Origin: Paenibacillus xylanexedens
GTDB taxonomy: Bacteria; Bacillota; Bacilli; Paenibacillales; Paenibacillaceae
Assembly: GCF_017874615.1 (NCBI RefSeq)
Contig: NZ_JAGIKV010000010.1
Location: forward strand, 174,280 to 238,279
Length of the DNA: 64,000 bases
Reading direction: 5' to 3'
Below the pieces are notes generated by a model that saw only the letters and a list, made by a program, of their open reading frames with translations, searched no databases and was not told the DNA's origin. Position 1 is the stretch's first letter; every line of letters starts with the position of its first letter. Positions 15,697-24,695 of this stretch are shown one piece after another. The position numbers were made by a program, and so were the translations under genes.

Positions 15697-16686
15697 TTAG
15701 AAAATAATCCAGTAGAGCAATCCTGCCAGTCCCGCAGTAATCGGAATCGTAATGAACCACGTAATAATGATACGTCCAGCAAGTCCCCATTTCACAGCAG
15801 AGAAACGTTTCGCGGAACCCACACCCAGAATTGCTGATGTGATCGCGTGCGTTGTACTAACTGGAAGGTGAAGCAACGTTGCTGTGAAAATAACGGAAGC
15901 AGCTGAAATATCCGCGGCAAAACCATTAATCGGTTCAATTTTAAAGATTTTGGTACCCATCGTTTTGATGATTTTCCAACCACCGATGGACGTACCCAGA
16001 GCCATCGCTGTTGCCGCTGAAATTTTAACCCACAGCGGAACATCCAGATTATCCTGCACACCTGCTGCAACCAGAGCAAAGGTAATAATCCCCATCGCTT
16101 TCTGTGCATCATTCGTACCATGCGTGAATGCTTGCAGTGCTGCCGTGAAAATCTGTACCGTACGGAAACCTTTGTTCACGTTATGCGGACTGCGTTTGGC
16201 GAAAATATATTTGAGAATCGTCATGACCACATAACCGATGGCAAATGCGATCAGAGGTGATAATAACAAACCTCCGACGATATCAATGAATCCGCTCCAT
16301 TTCACTTTATCAGATCCTGCGCCAACGAGTACGGCACCTGCAAGGGCTCCAATAAGTGCATGTGATGAGGAAGACGGAATACCGAACCACCATGTAACCA
16401 GGTTCCAGATAATCGCTGATATCAAGGTGACTATGACGACCTCTATCCCGTTATCCAGCGTGGTGGGGTCGGTCACACTCCCCCCAATCGTCTTCGCAAC
16501 ACCTGTGAACATCATCGCACCGACAAAGTTCATCACCGCTGCCATAAGAATAGCTCGACGTGGCGTCAGTGCTCGGGTTGAGACCGAAGTCGCAATGGCA
16601 TTGGCCGTGTCGTGAAATCCGTTGATGAAGTCAAACGCCAGTGCAAGGAAGACGACTATACCCAATACCCAAATCGTTGTTTCCAT
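15697..16686 (-). CDS. Inorganic phosphate transporter, PiT family
   Basis: A 329-residue cation:phosphate symporter. The two PiT signatures are present: FINGFHDTANAIATSVSTRAL near the N-terminus (quoted in part: GFHDTANAIATSV) and FTHGTNDAQKAMG in the second half, both with the conserved Asp/Asn. About ten hydrophobic segments are visible. It is the second gene of an operon with a DUF47 protein 14 bases upstream, a pairing widely seen in bacteria where the DUF47 partner is thought to regulate the low-affinity transporter. Confidence 0.94.
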   Translation of the reverse strand: METTIWVLGIVVFLALAFDFINGFHDTANAIATSVSTRALTPRRAILMAAVMNFVGAMMFTGVAKTIGGSVTDPTTLDNGIEVVIVTLISAIIWNLVTWWFGIPSSSSHALIGALAGAVLVGAGSDKVKWSGFIDIVGGLLLSPLIAFAIGYVVMTILKYIFAKRSPHNVNKGFRTVQIFTAALQAFTHGTNDAQKAMGIITFALVAAGVQDNLDVPLWVKISAATAMALGTSIGGWKIIKTMGTKIFKIEPINGFAADISAASVIFTATLLHLPVSTTHAITSAILGVGSAKRFSAVKWGLAGRIIITWFITIPITAGLAGLLYWIIF

Positions 16687-16700
16687 TATTCTCTGGCTCC

Positions 16701-17321
16701 TTAAGAATTACGCATAATGATGGATTCAAGCACGTTCGCTACGTCTTCACAAGCATCCGTTGTTGTCTCAAGACGTTCGTAAATTTCCTTACGCTTGATC
16801 AGTTCAATCGGATCAGACACGGTAGCGAAGAGATGTTTGATACACATGCGCAGCACTTCGTCGCCTTGGTTTTCCAGATCATTCAAACGAATGGTATACT
16901 CACGGATCGCGAGCAATTTTTTCTGGGACAGCAGATGGATCGCCTTCTGAATTTCGTAAGCCGATTGGCGCAAAATTTCAGCAAACTGTATGACGAACTC
17001 ATCATCTGGATCTGTCAGTTGGTACATATAGAAACGGGAAGCCGTTGCTTCGAGTCCGTCCAATACGTCATCAAGTGTTGTTGTCAGCTCCATAATATCA
17101 TCGCGTTCGATCGGCGTGATAAATGTTTTGTTGAGTTCTGTAATGATCGTATGCACGTAATCATCACATTTCGACTCGTACTTCTTCATTTCATTAGCAA
17201 AAAGAGTCACATCCTGAAGGTTGGAAACATGCTGGGAGAAATAATCTGCCGCTTGAACAACCGTATCTGCCATATTCTCCAGTGTCTCAAAAAATATATC
17301 CTTCTTCTTCTTAAGCTTCAT
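16701..17321 (-). CDS. DUF47 (PhoU-like) protein
   Basis: A 206-residue, entirely helical protein of the PhoU-like DUF47 family: KKKKDIFFETLENMADTVVQ, then ELTTTLDDVLDGLEA and RLNDLENQGDEVL, with the metal-binding acidic motifs (ExxxD) expected in the family. It precedes the Pit transporter in one operon and probably modulates phosphate uptake. ATG at 17321 has AAAGGGGAT six bases upstream; an earlier in-frame start at 17396 lacks a site. Confidence 0.92.
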   Translation of the reverse strand: MKLKKKKDIFFETLENMADTVVQAADYFSQHVSNLQDVTLFANEMKKYESKCDDYVHTIITELNKTFITPIERDDIMELTTTLDDVLDGLEATASRFYMYQLTDPDDEFVIQFAEILRQSAYEIQKAIHLLSQKKLLAIREYTIRLNDLENQGDEVLRMCIKHLFATVSDPIELIKRKEIYERLETTTDACEDVANVLESIIMRNS

Positions 17322-17638
17322 AGCTCTATCCCCTTTACGAGAAAAATTGCCGACAACCGATGAAACATGAAATGACAACCTTTGATATCTTATCATATTT
17401 GTTTCATGGTTTGTACAAAAGGTGTGATCCTTTTTTATATTCTTATCACATTAATCTGAAATGAATCTTAATTATTTGGAATAATGGTAAATTCAAGTCA
17501 AGATTTTACACTGCGTTTACAATTCGACATCAAAATTCAGAATCGACAAGATTCTACTTTTCACGCTAAGAACAATTATAATGCCTTTTCGACGACAAAA
17601 TGAATACATGTTTCATTGTTTTCTTTCATTACATCCTT
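17322..17638. other. Intergenic region upstream of the DUF47-Pit operon
   Basis: About 317 AT-rich bases carrying the promoter of the DUF47-Pit operon and the 3' end of the lipoprotein transcript. No strong terminator, Pho box pair or open frame was recognised. Confidence 0.45.
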
Positions 17639-18712
17639 TTATTGCTGCACAGCCAGCTTCACGTGACTGGAAAATTCAGGTTGATTCGGAACAATGCTGA
17701 TAAAGGTTTTGCCCGGCACAAGAGCTACTTCACTGCCATCCTGGACAAACCGTATAATATCCCCCTGCTTCTTCACCCACTGCCCACGAATCATCTTGCC
17801 CTTCTGAAACAGCATGGCCTCACCACCCTGTTCCAGATTGACAGACAACCGACCTACACTATCGAGCACCTTGTGATCTGCACCTGCCACAATGATGTTC
17901 GCTGCACCAAGTTGAGTTCCATTATCCAGATCCTGATCTGCATTGCCATTCACCATTCTCATATATCGTCCGCTAACTTCATCATAATCATACGTCACCC
18001 GGTAACTATCCAATAAATAATGGATATCGAATTGCTTCACTGCCTCTCCGGCGGATGTCGCACCTTCTTCGTTATAGTTGTATACCGGCGACTTGAAATC
18101 ATGGCTGTAACCTTTGATATCTGACCCTTCTCTCAGCTTGTCCGCTGAAGTATACAGATTATGTGGGGCTTTACGATCCGAGGAACGCCAGAAGTAAGGT
18201 CCACCATTCGAGATTTCATCCATATGCTGTTTCTGCTGCCTTTGCAAAATGGAATACGCCTCCGGACTGCCTCCGGCGTGAATAAGTACTCCATCATAAC
18301 TCTCTCCGAGCTCAATGAGATATGGACGTATACTGCGAACGGGTCCAACTGTCTCAGCACCGCCTCCACTCTGGAAGATGGCTATGAAACGGGTAATGCC
18401 TCCCTCAGCGAGTACTTCAAGAATGATATCGGCTGAACTTAGACCCGATTGGGGCCGAGCTGCGGGTGCATTATTAATCATTACGGCGAGTGGTCGACGC
18501 GTAATCGCTTCATCTACAGGCAGACCCGTCAGAGGTGCTGTATAGAGAGACGTGTTGGACTCCTCGACGTGTTCTTCTTGTACTGGTGCAGGTGTCGGTT
18601 CTGGCTGAACTGGCATCTGCGCCACCTCCTGGTTTTGGCAAGCAACAAGACTTAATGAGAGAATAAACAGAGATGCAGCCGATGCTGCTTTGTTCCATTT
18701 GAAAAGCTTCAA
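17639..18712 (-). CDS. DUF3048 lipoprotein (YerB-like)
   Basis: A 357-residue exported lipoprotein: MKLFKWNKAASAASLFILSL is followed by a lipobox SLVAC with Cys near residue 24, then a Pro/Glu-rich linker (PVQPEPTPAPVQEE). The remainder is DUF3048: PLTGLPVDEAITRRPLAVMI, RPQSGLSSADIILEVLAEGG and GPVRSIRPY are typical of B. subtilis YerB. Function unknown; probably envelope-associated. I chose TTG at 18712, because AGGAGG lies eight bases upstream and because it alone gives a correct lipoprotein signal; a longer frame upstream lacks both. Confidence 0.9.
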   Translation of the reverse strand: MKLFKWNKAASAASLFILSLSLVACQNQEVAQMPVQPEPTPAPVQEEHVEESNTSLYTAPLTGLPVDEAITRRPLAVMINNAPAARPQSGLSSADIILEVLAEGGITRFIAIFQSGGGAETVGPVRSIRPYLIELGESYDGVLIHAGGSPEAYSILQRQQKQHMDEISNGGPYFWRSSDRKAPHNLYTSADKLREGSDIKGYSHDFKSPVYNYNEEGATSAGEAVKQFDIHYLLDSYRVTYDYDEVSGRYMRMVNGNADQDLDNGTQLGAANIIVAGADHKVLDSVGRLSVNLEQGGEAMLFQKGKMIRGQWVKKQGDIIRFVQDGSEVALVPGKTFISIVPNQPEFSSHVKLAVQQ

Positions 18713-18934
18713 TATAGGACCTCCTGAACGATATGGCCTGGTTCTAAGTTGTGATATATGTCTCATCCAGGCAACCATTTCACGTATTTCTTTCCATTTA
18801 ATCACACCCCATCCGATTTGTCTGCGCCTAGAAGGCCTTGATACAGCGTGAAATTTACATTTGAAACAGCATATAGCCAGAAAAATATGTCCTAAATGTG
18901 AACTTCTCAAACCTTACTTAAAATTTAAACTAGA

Positions 18935-18952
18935 TTGTGATTTTAATCACAA
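18935..18952 (+). promoter_or_regulatory. CRP/FNR-type palindrome upstream of doxX
   Basis: TTGTGATT-TT-AATCACAA is a perfect palindrome containing TGTGA-N6-TCACA, the consensus for Fnr/CRP-family regulators; it also differs from a Rex site by one base per half. A TACAAT -10 element lies at 18973-18978, placing a predicted transcription start near 18985 and the palindrome centre at -41.5, the class II activator position. Confidence 0.65.
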
Positions 18953-19050
18953 ACAAAATAACTTTTGAACTATACAATAAAGACATCAAAGGTGATCACT
19001 TAGAAAAAACAAAAACAACACACACTAGATTCCATGAAGGAGTGGTTCAT

Positions 19051-19593
19051 ATGTTCAGCACAAACCAATGGCTTAGAGAAAACAAAGTAGCAATGTGGAT
19101 TTTGACAGTACTTCGGGTGTATATCGGTTATGATTGGATGACTCACGGATGGAGCAAATTGACTGGCGGATTCCAAGCTGGCGGGTTCTTGGCCGGTGCG
19201 GTAGAAAAAGCAACAGGTGATCACCCGGCTGTCCAAGCTTGGTGGGCAACGTTCCTTGAAAAATTCGCAGTACCAAACGCAGGACTGTTCGACTTCGTTA
19301 TCCCATTGGGTGAATTCCTTGTAGGTTTGGGTCTCATCCTCGGTTGCTTCACTACACTAGCAGCACTGATGGCTATGGTCATGAACTTCGCGTTCCTCTT
19401 CTCGGGAACAGTAAGCACGAATGCTCAACTGGTTGTAATGGAAATCTTCCTTGTCGTTGCTGGTGCAAATGCAGGTAAAATCGGGCTGGATCACTGGGTA
19501 CTGCCTTACCTTCGCGGATTGTTCACTCGTAACAACAAAGGCAATCTTCCTAAAGACACACCAACGATTAGCCCAACTCAAAAAACAGCTTAA
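19051..19593 (+). CDS. DoxX family membrane protein
   Basis: A 180-residue protein with four hydrophobic segments (MWILTVLRVYIGYDWMTHGW, FDFVIPLGEFLVGLGLILG, ALMAMVMNFAFLFSG, LVVMEIFLVVAGANAG). The LRVYIGYDWMTHGWSKL opening and GEFLVGLGLILG are typical of DoxX/DoxD-like proteins, linked to thiosulfate:quinone oxidoreductase in archaea and to redox stress in actinobacteria. Function in Firmicutes is unclear. ATG at 19051 follows GAAGGAG by eight to nine bases; an in-frame upstream start at 18937 would overlap the regulatory palindrome and is rejected. The CRP/FNR-type operator implies regulation by oxygen or redox state. Confidence 0.9.
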   Translation: MFSTNQWLRENKVAMWILTVLRVYIGYDWMTHGWSKLTGGFQAGGFLAGAVEKATGDHPAVQAWWATFLEKFAVPNAGLFDFVIPLGEFLVGLGLILGCFTTLAALMAMVMNFAFLFSGTVSTNAQLVVMEIFLVVAGANAGKIGLDHWVLPYLRGLFTRNNKGNLPKDTPTISPTQKTA

Positions 19594-19621
19594 GCAATCA
19601 TTCATAGCATAGAATTCTCGG

Positions 19622-19658
19622 CCCTGCTCCCAATCCCCCTGGAGAGCAGGGCTTTTTA
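19622..19658 (+). terminator. Terminator after doxX
   Basis: GCCCTGCTC...GAGCAGGGC hairpin followed by TTTTTAC. Confidence 0.9.
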
Positions 19659-19753
19659 CTTTTCAAAATCAGCCTGAATGCCTGACTGACTTGCCCATCC
19701 ACAGAAAATCGTATTATGATGAAATAAAGTTGAACTTCAAAGGAGTACACGAT

Positions 19754-19966
19754 ATGCCGACCCAGCGACGTCTCGAGACCGATGCGGACTTCCAGGAAGC
19801 CATGAATATGAAGTATAAGGTTCGAGTTTTTAAAGATAATCACCAGATTGACTCCGGTGGCATCATTATCCGTTTTGACAGCAACACCGTAGTAGTACAA
19901 TCCAGTGTCAGTGAGCTCGCTTATCATTCGCGTACAGACTGTGAATTGTTCGAAATCCGCAAATAA
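19754..19966 (+). CDS. Small conserved-looking protein of unknown function (70 aa)
   Basis: A 70-residue protein with an AAAGGAG site seven bases before ATG 19754 and its own terminator, so it is very probably expressed. Sequence is mixed alpha/beta: ETDADFQEAMNMKYKVRVFK, then IDSGGIIIRFDSNTVVVQSS. There is no signal peptide or membrane segment. I recognise no family. It stands alone between doxX and a convergent dioxygenase gene. Confidence 0.75.
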   Translation: MPTQRRLETDADFQEAMNMKYKVRVFKDNHQIDSGGIIIRFDSNTVVVQSSVSELAYHSRTDCELFEIRK

Positions 19967-20001
19967 AGATTTATTGCATGAATAAGTCCTCATATTGAAA
20001 A

Positions 20002-20045
20002 AAGGTTACTGTAGCCCTTCAAGGGTGTACAGTAACCTTCTTTTG
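20002..20045. terminator. Terminator between the 70-aa gene and the dioxygenase gene
   Basis: AAGGTTACTGTA...TACAGTAACCTT perfect 12-bp stem with A-run before and TCTTTTG after; usable from both sides. Confidence 0.9.
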
Positions 20046-20138
20046 TTTATATATTGTAATTGTATGCATTAATACACGTTATGTTATCCGTACCAAACTG
20101 GCTTCAAGCACCATAATCAGGCTGTTGTCTGTTCCAAG

Positions 20139-20924
20139 TTACACGCCGTCTCCAAACTGCCAGCAGTTCAAACTGAGCGTTCCGTAAGGGTAAGACTGGA
20201 ATAGACGCTTCGCTGATCGGGACATATCCGCTGTACCCATGGCGTAGAACAAAGGTGCAATGTGTTCTGTACCATACGACGGAACCGCCGTACGTGCATG
20301 AGGGGCTTTTTTCTCATATTGAAACAGTTCTCTTGTGTTCCACTGTTGTAAGCGCTCCCCGATCCAGTTATCAAATTCAACCGCCCACTCTTGCGGTTCA
20401 TCCGTATTGCCCAGCAATCGCAAATTGTGAACCGTTCCACCGCTGCCAATGATTAACACATCATCATGACGTAGCTGTTCCAGCATTCGGCCAATATCAT
20501 ACTGTTCCTGCGGCGTACGCAGCGAGTCTACAGATACAGCAATCACAGGTATGTTAGCCTCGGGATACATATGGAGCAACGGTACCCATACGCCATGATC
20601 CAGCCCTCGGCCTCGAATCGGCTGATGTGCCAGATTGCTGCGGGTGAACAAAGCACATATCTCGTTCGCTAAACCTGGCTGCCCAGATGCAGGGTATTCC
20701 ATCGTATACATCGTAGAAGGAAATCCGTAAAAATCATGCAAGGTCTGATGTGTATCATCCATCGTCACGGACGGTTCAGGACAATCCCAATGCGCCGTAA
20801 ATACGACAATGGCTTTCGGAGCCGGCAGCCTGTCTCCAAGCTGGTTCAAGAAGTGAGTGTAGTCATTGCTCTCCACCGCCAGAGCGGGAGAACCATGCGC
20901 AATGAAAAGTGCGGGTAATGTCAT
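20139..20924 (-). CDS. Extradiol ring-cleavage dioxygenase, LigB/DODA (YgiD) family
   Basis: A 261-residue class III extradiol dioxygenase resembling bacterial 4,5-DOPA dioxygenase-like proteins. Expected metal ligands are visible: HGSP near the N-terminus, HWDCPEP at about residue 45, RGLDHGVWVPLLHMYP in the centre and GSGGTVHNLR after it. The family binds Fe(II) or Zn(II); physiological substrates in Bacillales are unknown. The start is ATG 20924, nine bases after GGAGG; a TTG three codons earlier is too close to the site. Single gene. Confidence 0.9.
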   Translation of the reverse strand: MTLPALFIAHGSPALAVESNDYTHFLNQLGDRLPAPKAIVVFTAHWDCPEPSVTMDDTHQTLHDFYGFPSTMYTMEYPASGQPGLANEICALFTRSNLAHQPIRGRGLDHGVWVPLLHMYPEANIPVIAVSVDSLRTPQEQYDIGRMLEQLRHDDVLIIGSGGTVHNLRLLGNTDEPQEWAVEFDNWIGERLQQWNTRELFQYEKKAPHARTAVPSYGTEHIAPLFYAMGTADMSRSAKRLFQSYPYGTLSLNCWQFGDGV

Positions 20925-21027
20925 TGCTGCCAACCTCCAGACACGAATAGAATGCTTACTCCTCTATTTTACCCTTAAGAAGGCGCTTTTCCAAGCTGAC
21001 ATCCCCAAACAGTTGTAATCCTGCCAC

Positions 21028-21858
21028 TTATATCATCCAGTGCTGCCAATCCTGCTCGATCTTCTGACGTTCGCCCAGCCACTCTCTGGTACGCGTAATT
21101 AGCTGTTCCCGCTCTTTACCTGAAGAGAAGGTGTGATCGCCCTGGAAGATGATCTCCTTGTCACAGCGGCCCTCTTGGCGCATCCAGAATACCTTTTGAT
21201 ACAGGAATGCGTAGTCTACAGGAATAATCTCATCTGACGTGCCATGGACGACGAGTACATCTCCGCTAAACTTAACTGCTTCCTGGAATGGCTGTTGTTC
21301 AGCAAGAGACTCGAAGAACGTTGGTGTGAATTTGTATCCCAGATAATCAGCCGCACCCAGTTTCACGCCTTCATCGTATACTTCCCGTCCCGTAATCTTC
21401 ACGATATCATTGAATGGATAACCCACGGAGGACCACATAACCAGGTTTTTGACACGTTTGTCACGTACAGCAGTTAGTAATGCAACGGCACCACCCAGAC
21501 TATGACCAATCAGCGTAACACGCGTAGGATCTACATCACTGCAATTCACCGCGTAATCCAGCACCGAACGGGTCTGCAGCACCATGGACTCCAGTCCCTC
21601 CGCTCCGTACTCCCCACTGCTCTCTCCGCAACCGATATAATCGAAACGCAAGACCAGATAACCGTCTTCAGCCAGCTCCCGTGCAGTCTTTACAAACAAA
21701 CGATCCACGCCGATCCGGCTACCAACGAAGCCGTGGCAGATGACCGCCAGAGGGACCCGTTGCTGACTCTTCTCCTCCTTGATATCTTTCACAACCGGAT
21801 AATGAATCGTAGCTGTTAATTCTTCCTGTCCATGACGGATACTGATCTGACGTTCCAT
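21028..21858 (-). CDS. Alpha/beta hydrolase (serine hydrolase)
   Basis: A 276-residue alpha/beta-hydrolase fold enzyme. The nucleophile elbow is GHSLGGAVALL with Ser in the middle; the oxyanion region is ICHGFVGSR; a FDYIGCGESSG strand follows; acid and base are probably the Asp in VHGTSDEIIPV and the His in FQGDHTFSSG. No signal peptide, so it is cytoplasmic. It resembles YqkD/S33-like esterases or peptidases. Substrate unknown. Preceded by an AAAGGGG site. Confidence 0.88.
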   Translation of the reverse strand: MERQISIRHGQEELTATIHYPVVKDIKEEKSQQRVPLAVICHGFVGSRIGVDRLFVKTARELAEDGYLVLRFDYIGCGESSGEYGAEGLESMVLQTRSVLDYAVNCSDVDPTRVTLIGHSLGGAVALLTAVRDKRVKNLVMWSSVGYPFNDIVKITGREVYDEGVKLGAADYLGYKFTPTFFESLAEQQPFQEAVKFSGDVLVVHGTSDEIIPVDYAFLYQKVFWMRQEGRCDKEIIFQGDHTFSSGKEREQLITRTREWLGERQKIEQDWQHWMI

Positions 21859-22112
21859 ACCGATTTCCCCTTTCCACGCTTAGCCTGTTAACTTCCATTT
21901 ATTAAATATATATAATCCGATAAGTTTAGTGTGTATTAAGATGTTATTCATATATTATCATCCCGTACCCTGCAAGTCAACGTAAGTAAGAACCCTTTCT
22001 ACGTCGACTACCAATCTACATTTTATCGGATAATAAGCACAAAAAAATGAGCCACGCTGATGACAGCTGGCCCGGATATCGTTTGGAATTCAAACCAAGT
22101 GTTGCAGGATCG

Positions 22113-22346
22113 TTATTCGTAGCTTCTACGGAACATCTCGTGGGTCTCCACCCGTCCATTCCACTCATGCTCATGACCCGAATCACTATTGTCCCAGAAA
22201 CTTCTTCCCTTCAAATTGCCATCTGTCAGTTCTTCTGCATACTCCGTATCCTCCAGGTTCTCTTCAAAGGATACAACTTCGTCCACGACTCCACGGGAGT
22301 TGCTGTTCAGTAGCAGCTTCCGCGTCAATTCTGTTTGTTTATCCAT
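22113..22346 (-). CDS. Small acidic protein of unknown function (77 aa)
   Basis: MDKQTELTRKLLLNSNSRGV is followed by an acidic stretch (SFEENLEDTEYAEEL) and a His/Glu-rich end. The acidic, Asn/Ser-rich composition is that of a real small cytosolic protein, and GGAG lies ten bases before ATG 22346. Overlapping plus-strand frames have an unlikely composition and are discounted. I recognise no domain. Its promoter region faces the small membrane ORF at 22543. Confidence 0.55.
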   Translation of the reverse strand: MDKQTELTRKLLLNSNSRGVVDEVVSFEENLEDTEYAEELTDGNLKGRSFWDNSDSGHEHEWNGRVETHEMFRRSYE

Positions 22347-22542
22347 AACAAGCACACTCCAATCTTGGATTTCTGTTGGAAATGCTACTATTGTGATGGA
22401 ATCGGCTGCTCTTTATGCATACTTCACACAATCGTTAGATCTGGGAGGCGTGAGGGTATTTTTTTACATGAACGGGGGAAAATAAACGAACAAACATAGG
22501 CAGCATATGCCTCGGAATCCTTCTGCCGAAAGGAATGAATTC

Positions 22543-22662
22543 ATGGAACATCTACTGGAATGGATTCAACATCACGGTAAACTGGTGCTGTTATGCACCT
22601 GTGTTATACTGGCCTGTGTATGGATATGGGTCCACCATGAGCAGCTTTTTTATAAGGAATGA
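22543..22662 (+). CDS. Possible 39-residue single-span membrane protein
   Basis: ATG at 22543 preceded by GAAAGGA at a good distance opens MEHLLEWIQHHGKLVLLCTC followed by VILACVWIWVHHEQ and a short tail. One hydrophobic segment of about 17 residues with three cysteines is flanked by histidine-rich ends. It lies about 100 bases upstream of the DUF1129 gene in the same direction and could be co-transcribed. No family recognised. Confidence 0.5.
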   Translation: MEHLLEWIQHHGKLVLLCTCVILACVWIWVHHEQLFYKE

Positions 22663-22758
22663 CTTTGCGAAACGAGAGCCCTTCCCGTATACTAAAATAC
22701 CGTCAGGGTCTTCAGTCAATTGGAAGATCAGAACGTGTGTAGACAGGGGGAGCAATCA

Positions 22759-23571
22759 TTGGGGATTTCCTATAAGAAGCTTAAAGAAATACAGAATCGG
22801 CAAATAACTGAGATGAGTCGAATGACACCTGAACATGTGAAACTGTATGACGAGATCAGCACAATTGCGCGTCATGCGCCAGCGGACGAGAGAACACAAG
22901 AAGAGTGGATACTCTCCGCAGGAAAAGCGATCGTTCAGGCTCAGCGGGATAACATATCTGCTCGCGAGTTATACGGACCTGATCTGGAACAAGACATCCA
23001 TGCACAGCTCGGGATTACAAATATAGCACCGGAGAAGACGGCTGCCGTTGAGGTGGGTAAATCCAGCCCAACCCGTGGTAATAGTTCAACAGCTTCATCG
23101 AAAAAGAATGCCAACGCTGTAGAACCACAGCCAACCGAGAATCCAGAGCCTGTGAAACGGACACCAAAGTGGTATGCCATGATCGCTTGGGCGGCTTTGT
23201 CTTTTGTCATGTTGATTCAAGGATGTGTGGGATTGTTCGTGGGTTGGACTGGCGGAGATACGGAGCCGTTCCAACACATCAGTCTGTTCTCTCTGCTCGT
23301 TGCGGCAGTTGGCGGTATCGCATTGGTGGAGATGCTTCGCCGCCTTGCTGAGCGACCGGACGATGAAGGAGCGGACAAGAACACCGTACCTAAGGTTAAC
23401 CTTAAGGGAATCATCATCTACATCGTCATTGTGGTCCTTGTGCTGTTTGTAGGGTATCCACTACGTGATAAACTTCCGGTATTTACACTGGCTCCGTGGG
23501 TGAGCGCAGTGATCGGAGTTGTGGGGCTTGCAACGGTAAGGCCTTTATTTGGACAAAAGAAAACAGCATAA
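22759..23571 (+). CDS. DUF1129-type membrane protein
   Basis: A 270-residue protein. The first 140 residues are soluble and helical (RMTPEHVKLYDEISTIAR) with a Ser/Asn/Pro-rich linker; the rest holds four to five hydrophobic segments (WYAMIAWAALSFVMLIQGCV, FSLLVAAVGGIALVEML, GIIIYIVIVVLVLFVGYPL, VSAVIGVVGLATV). This arrangement matches DUF1129 proteins, of unknown function. The start is TTG 22759 with AGGGGGAG six bases upstream; a TTG at 22720 is possible but has no site. Confidence 0.75.
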   Translation: MGISYKKLKEIQNRQITEMSRMTPEHVKLYDEISTIARHAPADERTQEEWILSAGKAIVQAQRDNISARELYGPDLEQDIHAQLGITNIAPEKTAAVEVGKSSPTRGNSSTASSKKNANAVEPQPTENPEPVKRTPKWYAMIAWAALSFVMLIQGCVGLFVGWTGGDTEPFQHISLFSLLVAAVGGIALVEMLRRLAERPDDEGADKNTVPKVNLKGIIIYIVIVVLVLFVGYPLRDKLPVFTLAPWVSAVIGVVGLATVRPLFGQKKTA

Positions 23572-23590
23572 CACGTTATATAATCGATTA

Positions 23591-23620
23591 AAGGACTTCA
23601 CGAATTCGTGAGGTCTTTTT
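23591..23620. terminator. Bidirectional terminator DUF1129 / AraC gene
   Basis: GGACTTCACGAATTCGTGAGGTC palindrome ends in CTTTTT on the plus strand and has AA before it. Its right end overlaps the last codons of the convergent AraC gene. Confidence 0.75.
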
Positions 23621-24503
23621 CCATTTGGAGCTGGTTCCGATGTTTGATTCCTTTGCCCGGTGTCTCACCAAACTCCCGCTTGAACATCCGGATAAAATAG
23701 TTCACTTCCATCCCTACGGTCTCTGCCGCCTCTCGTACACTTGCTCGTGGATGCTTGTCCAGCCATTCCGAAGCCTTCTGCAAACGTAATCGCTGCATAT
23801 ATTGATGTCCTGTCACGCCATAATGATGATGAAATAATCGATTGAGATGCTGAACCGAATAGCCCACTGCGTCAGCGACATGCTTCAATAACAGGTCATC
23901 CTGATAGTGCGTATGCATCAATGCTACTGCTCGGATGAGTGCATCCTTGCTCGGATCGTGCTCCCGATTAGAACGTGTTACAGTGCCGTCCTGTGCCATC
24001 GATGATCCAATACCTCCTATGCCGACATCAGATGGTATTTTCAATTGTGCTAAATCCAAAATGAGCTGGTAGATCAGGGTTGATGTGTCCCACATCTCCG
24101 TTGCTCCTTGATCCAGCGCATGCCAGAGATTGGTCATCCGTGACCAGATGATTTCAAAACCAGAGATATGGCACGGTTCGTTCTGAAGCAAACCCGTGGA
24201 TTGTAGTACCGAACCAGCCGATGTACCGCCAATACCGATATAACCCAGTTCCCCTTTGGATTTGGAATGAGGCACATACTCATGCGGAACCTCGGGTTCC
24301 ACGATGAATAACTGCCCTGCTCCCATCGTCCATGTCCCTTTTCCCGTTATCTTGAACTGCCCTTCACCGCCGCGTGACAAAAACAACTGATACACCGGAA
24401 ATCCATCCGGTCTATGCAGAACTTTCTCTTCCTGCGTGCCCACACAATACAGGTACAACGGCAACCGGGAATCCGGCAGGCCTGTCAAACGAAATGCAAG
24501 CAT
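23598..24503 (-). CDS. AraC family transcriptional regulator
   Basis: A 301-residue regulator. The N-terminal cupin-like sensor (TWTMGAGQLFIVEPEVPHEY) resembles AraC_binding sugar sensors; the C-terminal double HTH is clear: LLKHVADAVGYSVQHLNRLF then HYGVTGHQYMQRLRLQKA and a second HTH with VREAAETVGMEVNYFIRMFK and REFGETPGKGIKHR. Such proteins usually control sugar uptake or glycosidase genes, but none is adjacent. ATG at 24503 follows AAAGGA. Confidence 0.92.
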   Translation of the reverse strand: MLAFRLTGLPDSRLPLYLYCVGTQEEKVLHRPDGFPVYQLFLSRGGEGQFKITGKGTWTMGAGQLFIVEPEVPHEYVPHSKSKGELGYIGIGGTSAGSVLQSTGLLQNEPCHISGFEIIWSRMTNLWHALDQGATEMWDTSTLIYQLILDLAQLKIPSDVGIGGIGSSMAQDGTVTRSNREHDPSKDALIRAVALMHTHYQDDLLLKHVADAVGYSVQHLNRLFHHHYGVTGHQYMQRLRLQKASEWLDKHPRASVREAAETVGMEVNYFIRMFKREFGETPGKGIKHRNQLQMEKDLTNS

Positions 24504-24622
24504 TCCATCATTCCTTTCGGCTCATAGGCTTCAGGCTTATTCCTTTTTATTATCCATCTGTTTGTCCCATTGCAGCAATGGTCTAAGGAACCTTTTTAGC
24601 GACAAGATTTTCAATATGGTAA

Positions 24623-24657
24623 TAAAAAAACTCCCCTTCTCTTTTGGAAAGGGAGTT
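24623..24657 (-). terminator. Terminator on the minus strand downstream of the repeat protein
   Basis: AACTCCC...GGGAGTT extended by CCTTCTC/GAAAGGG pairing, with seven As on the left giving a T-run on the minus strand. It lies about 240 bases beyond the large secreted protein's stop, on the far side of palindromic element A. Confidence 0.75.
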
Positions 24658-24695
24658 AACATGTTACTTTACTGAAAAATAGATTGCGCTTCTCT

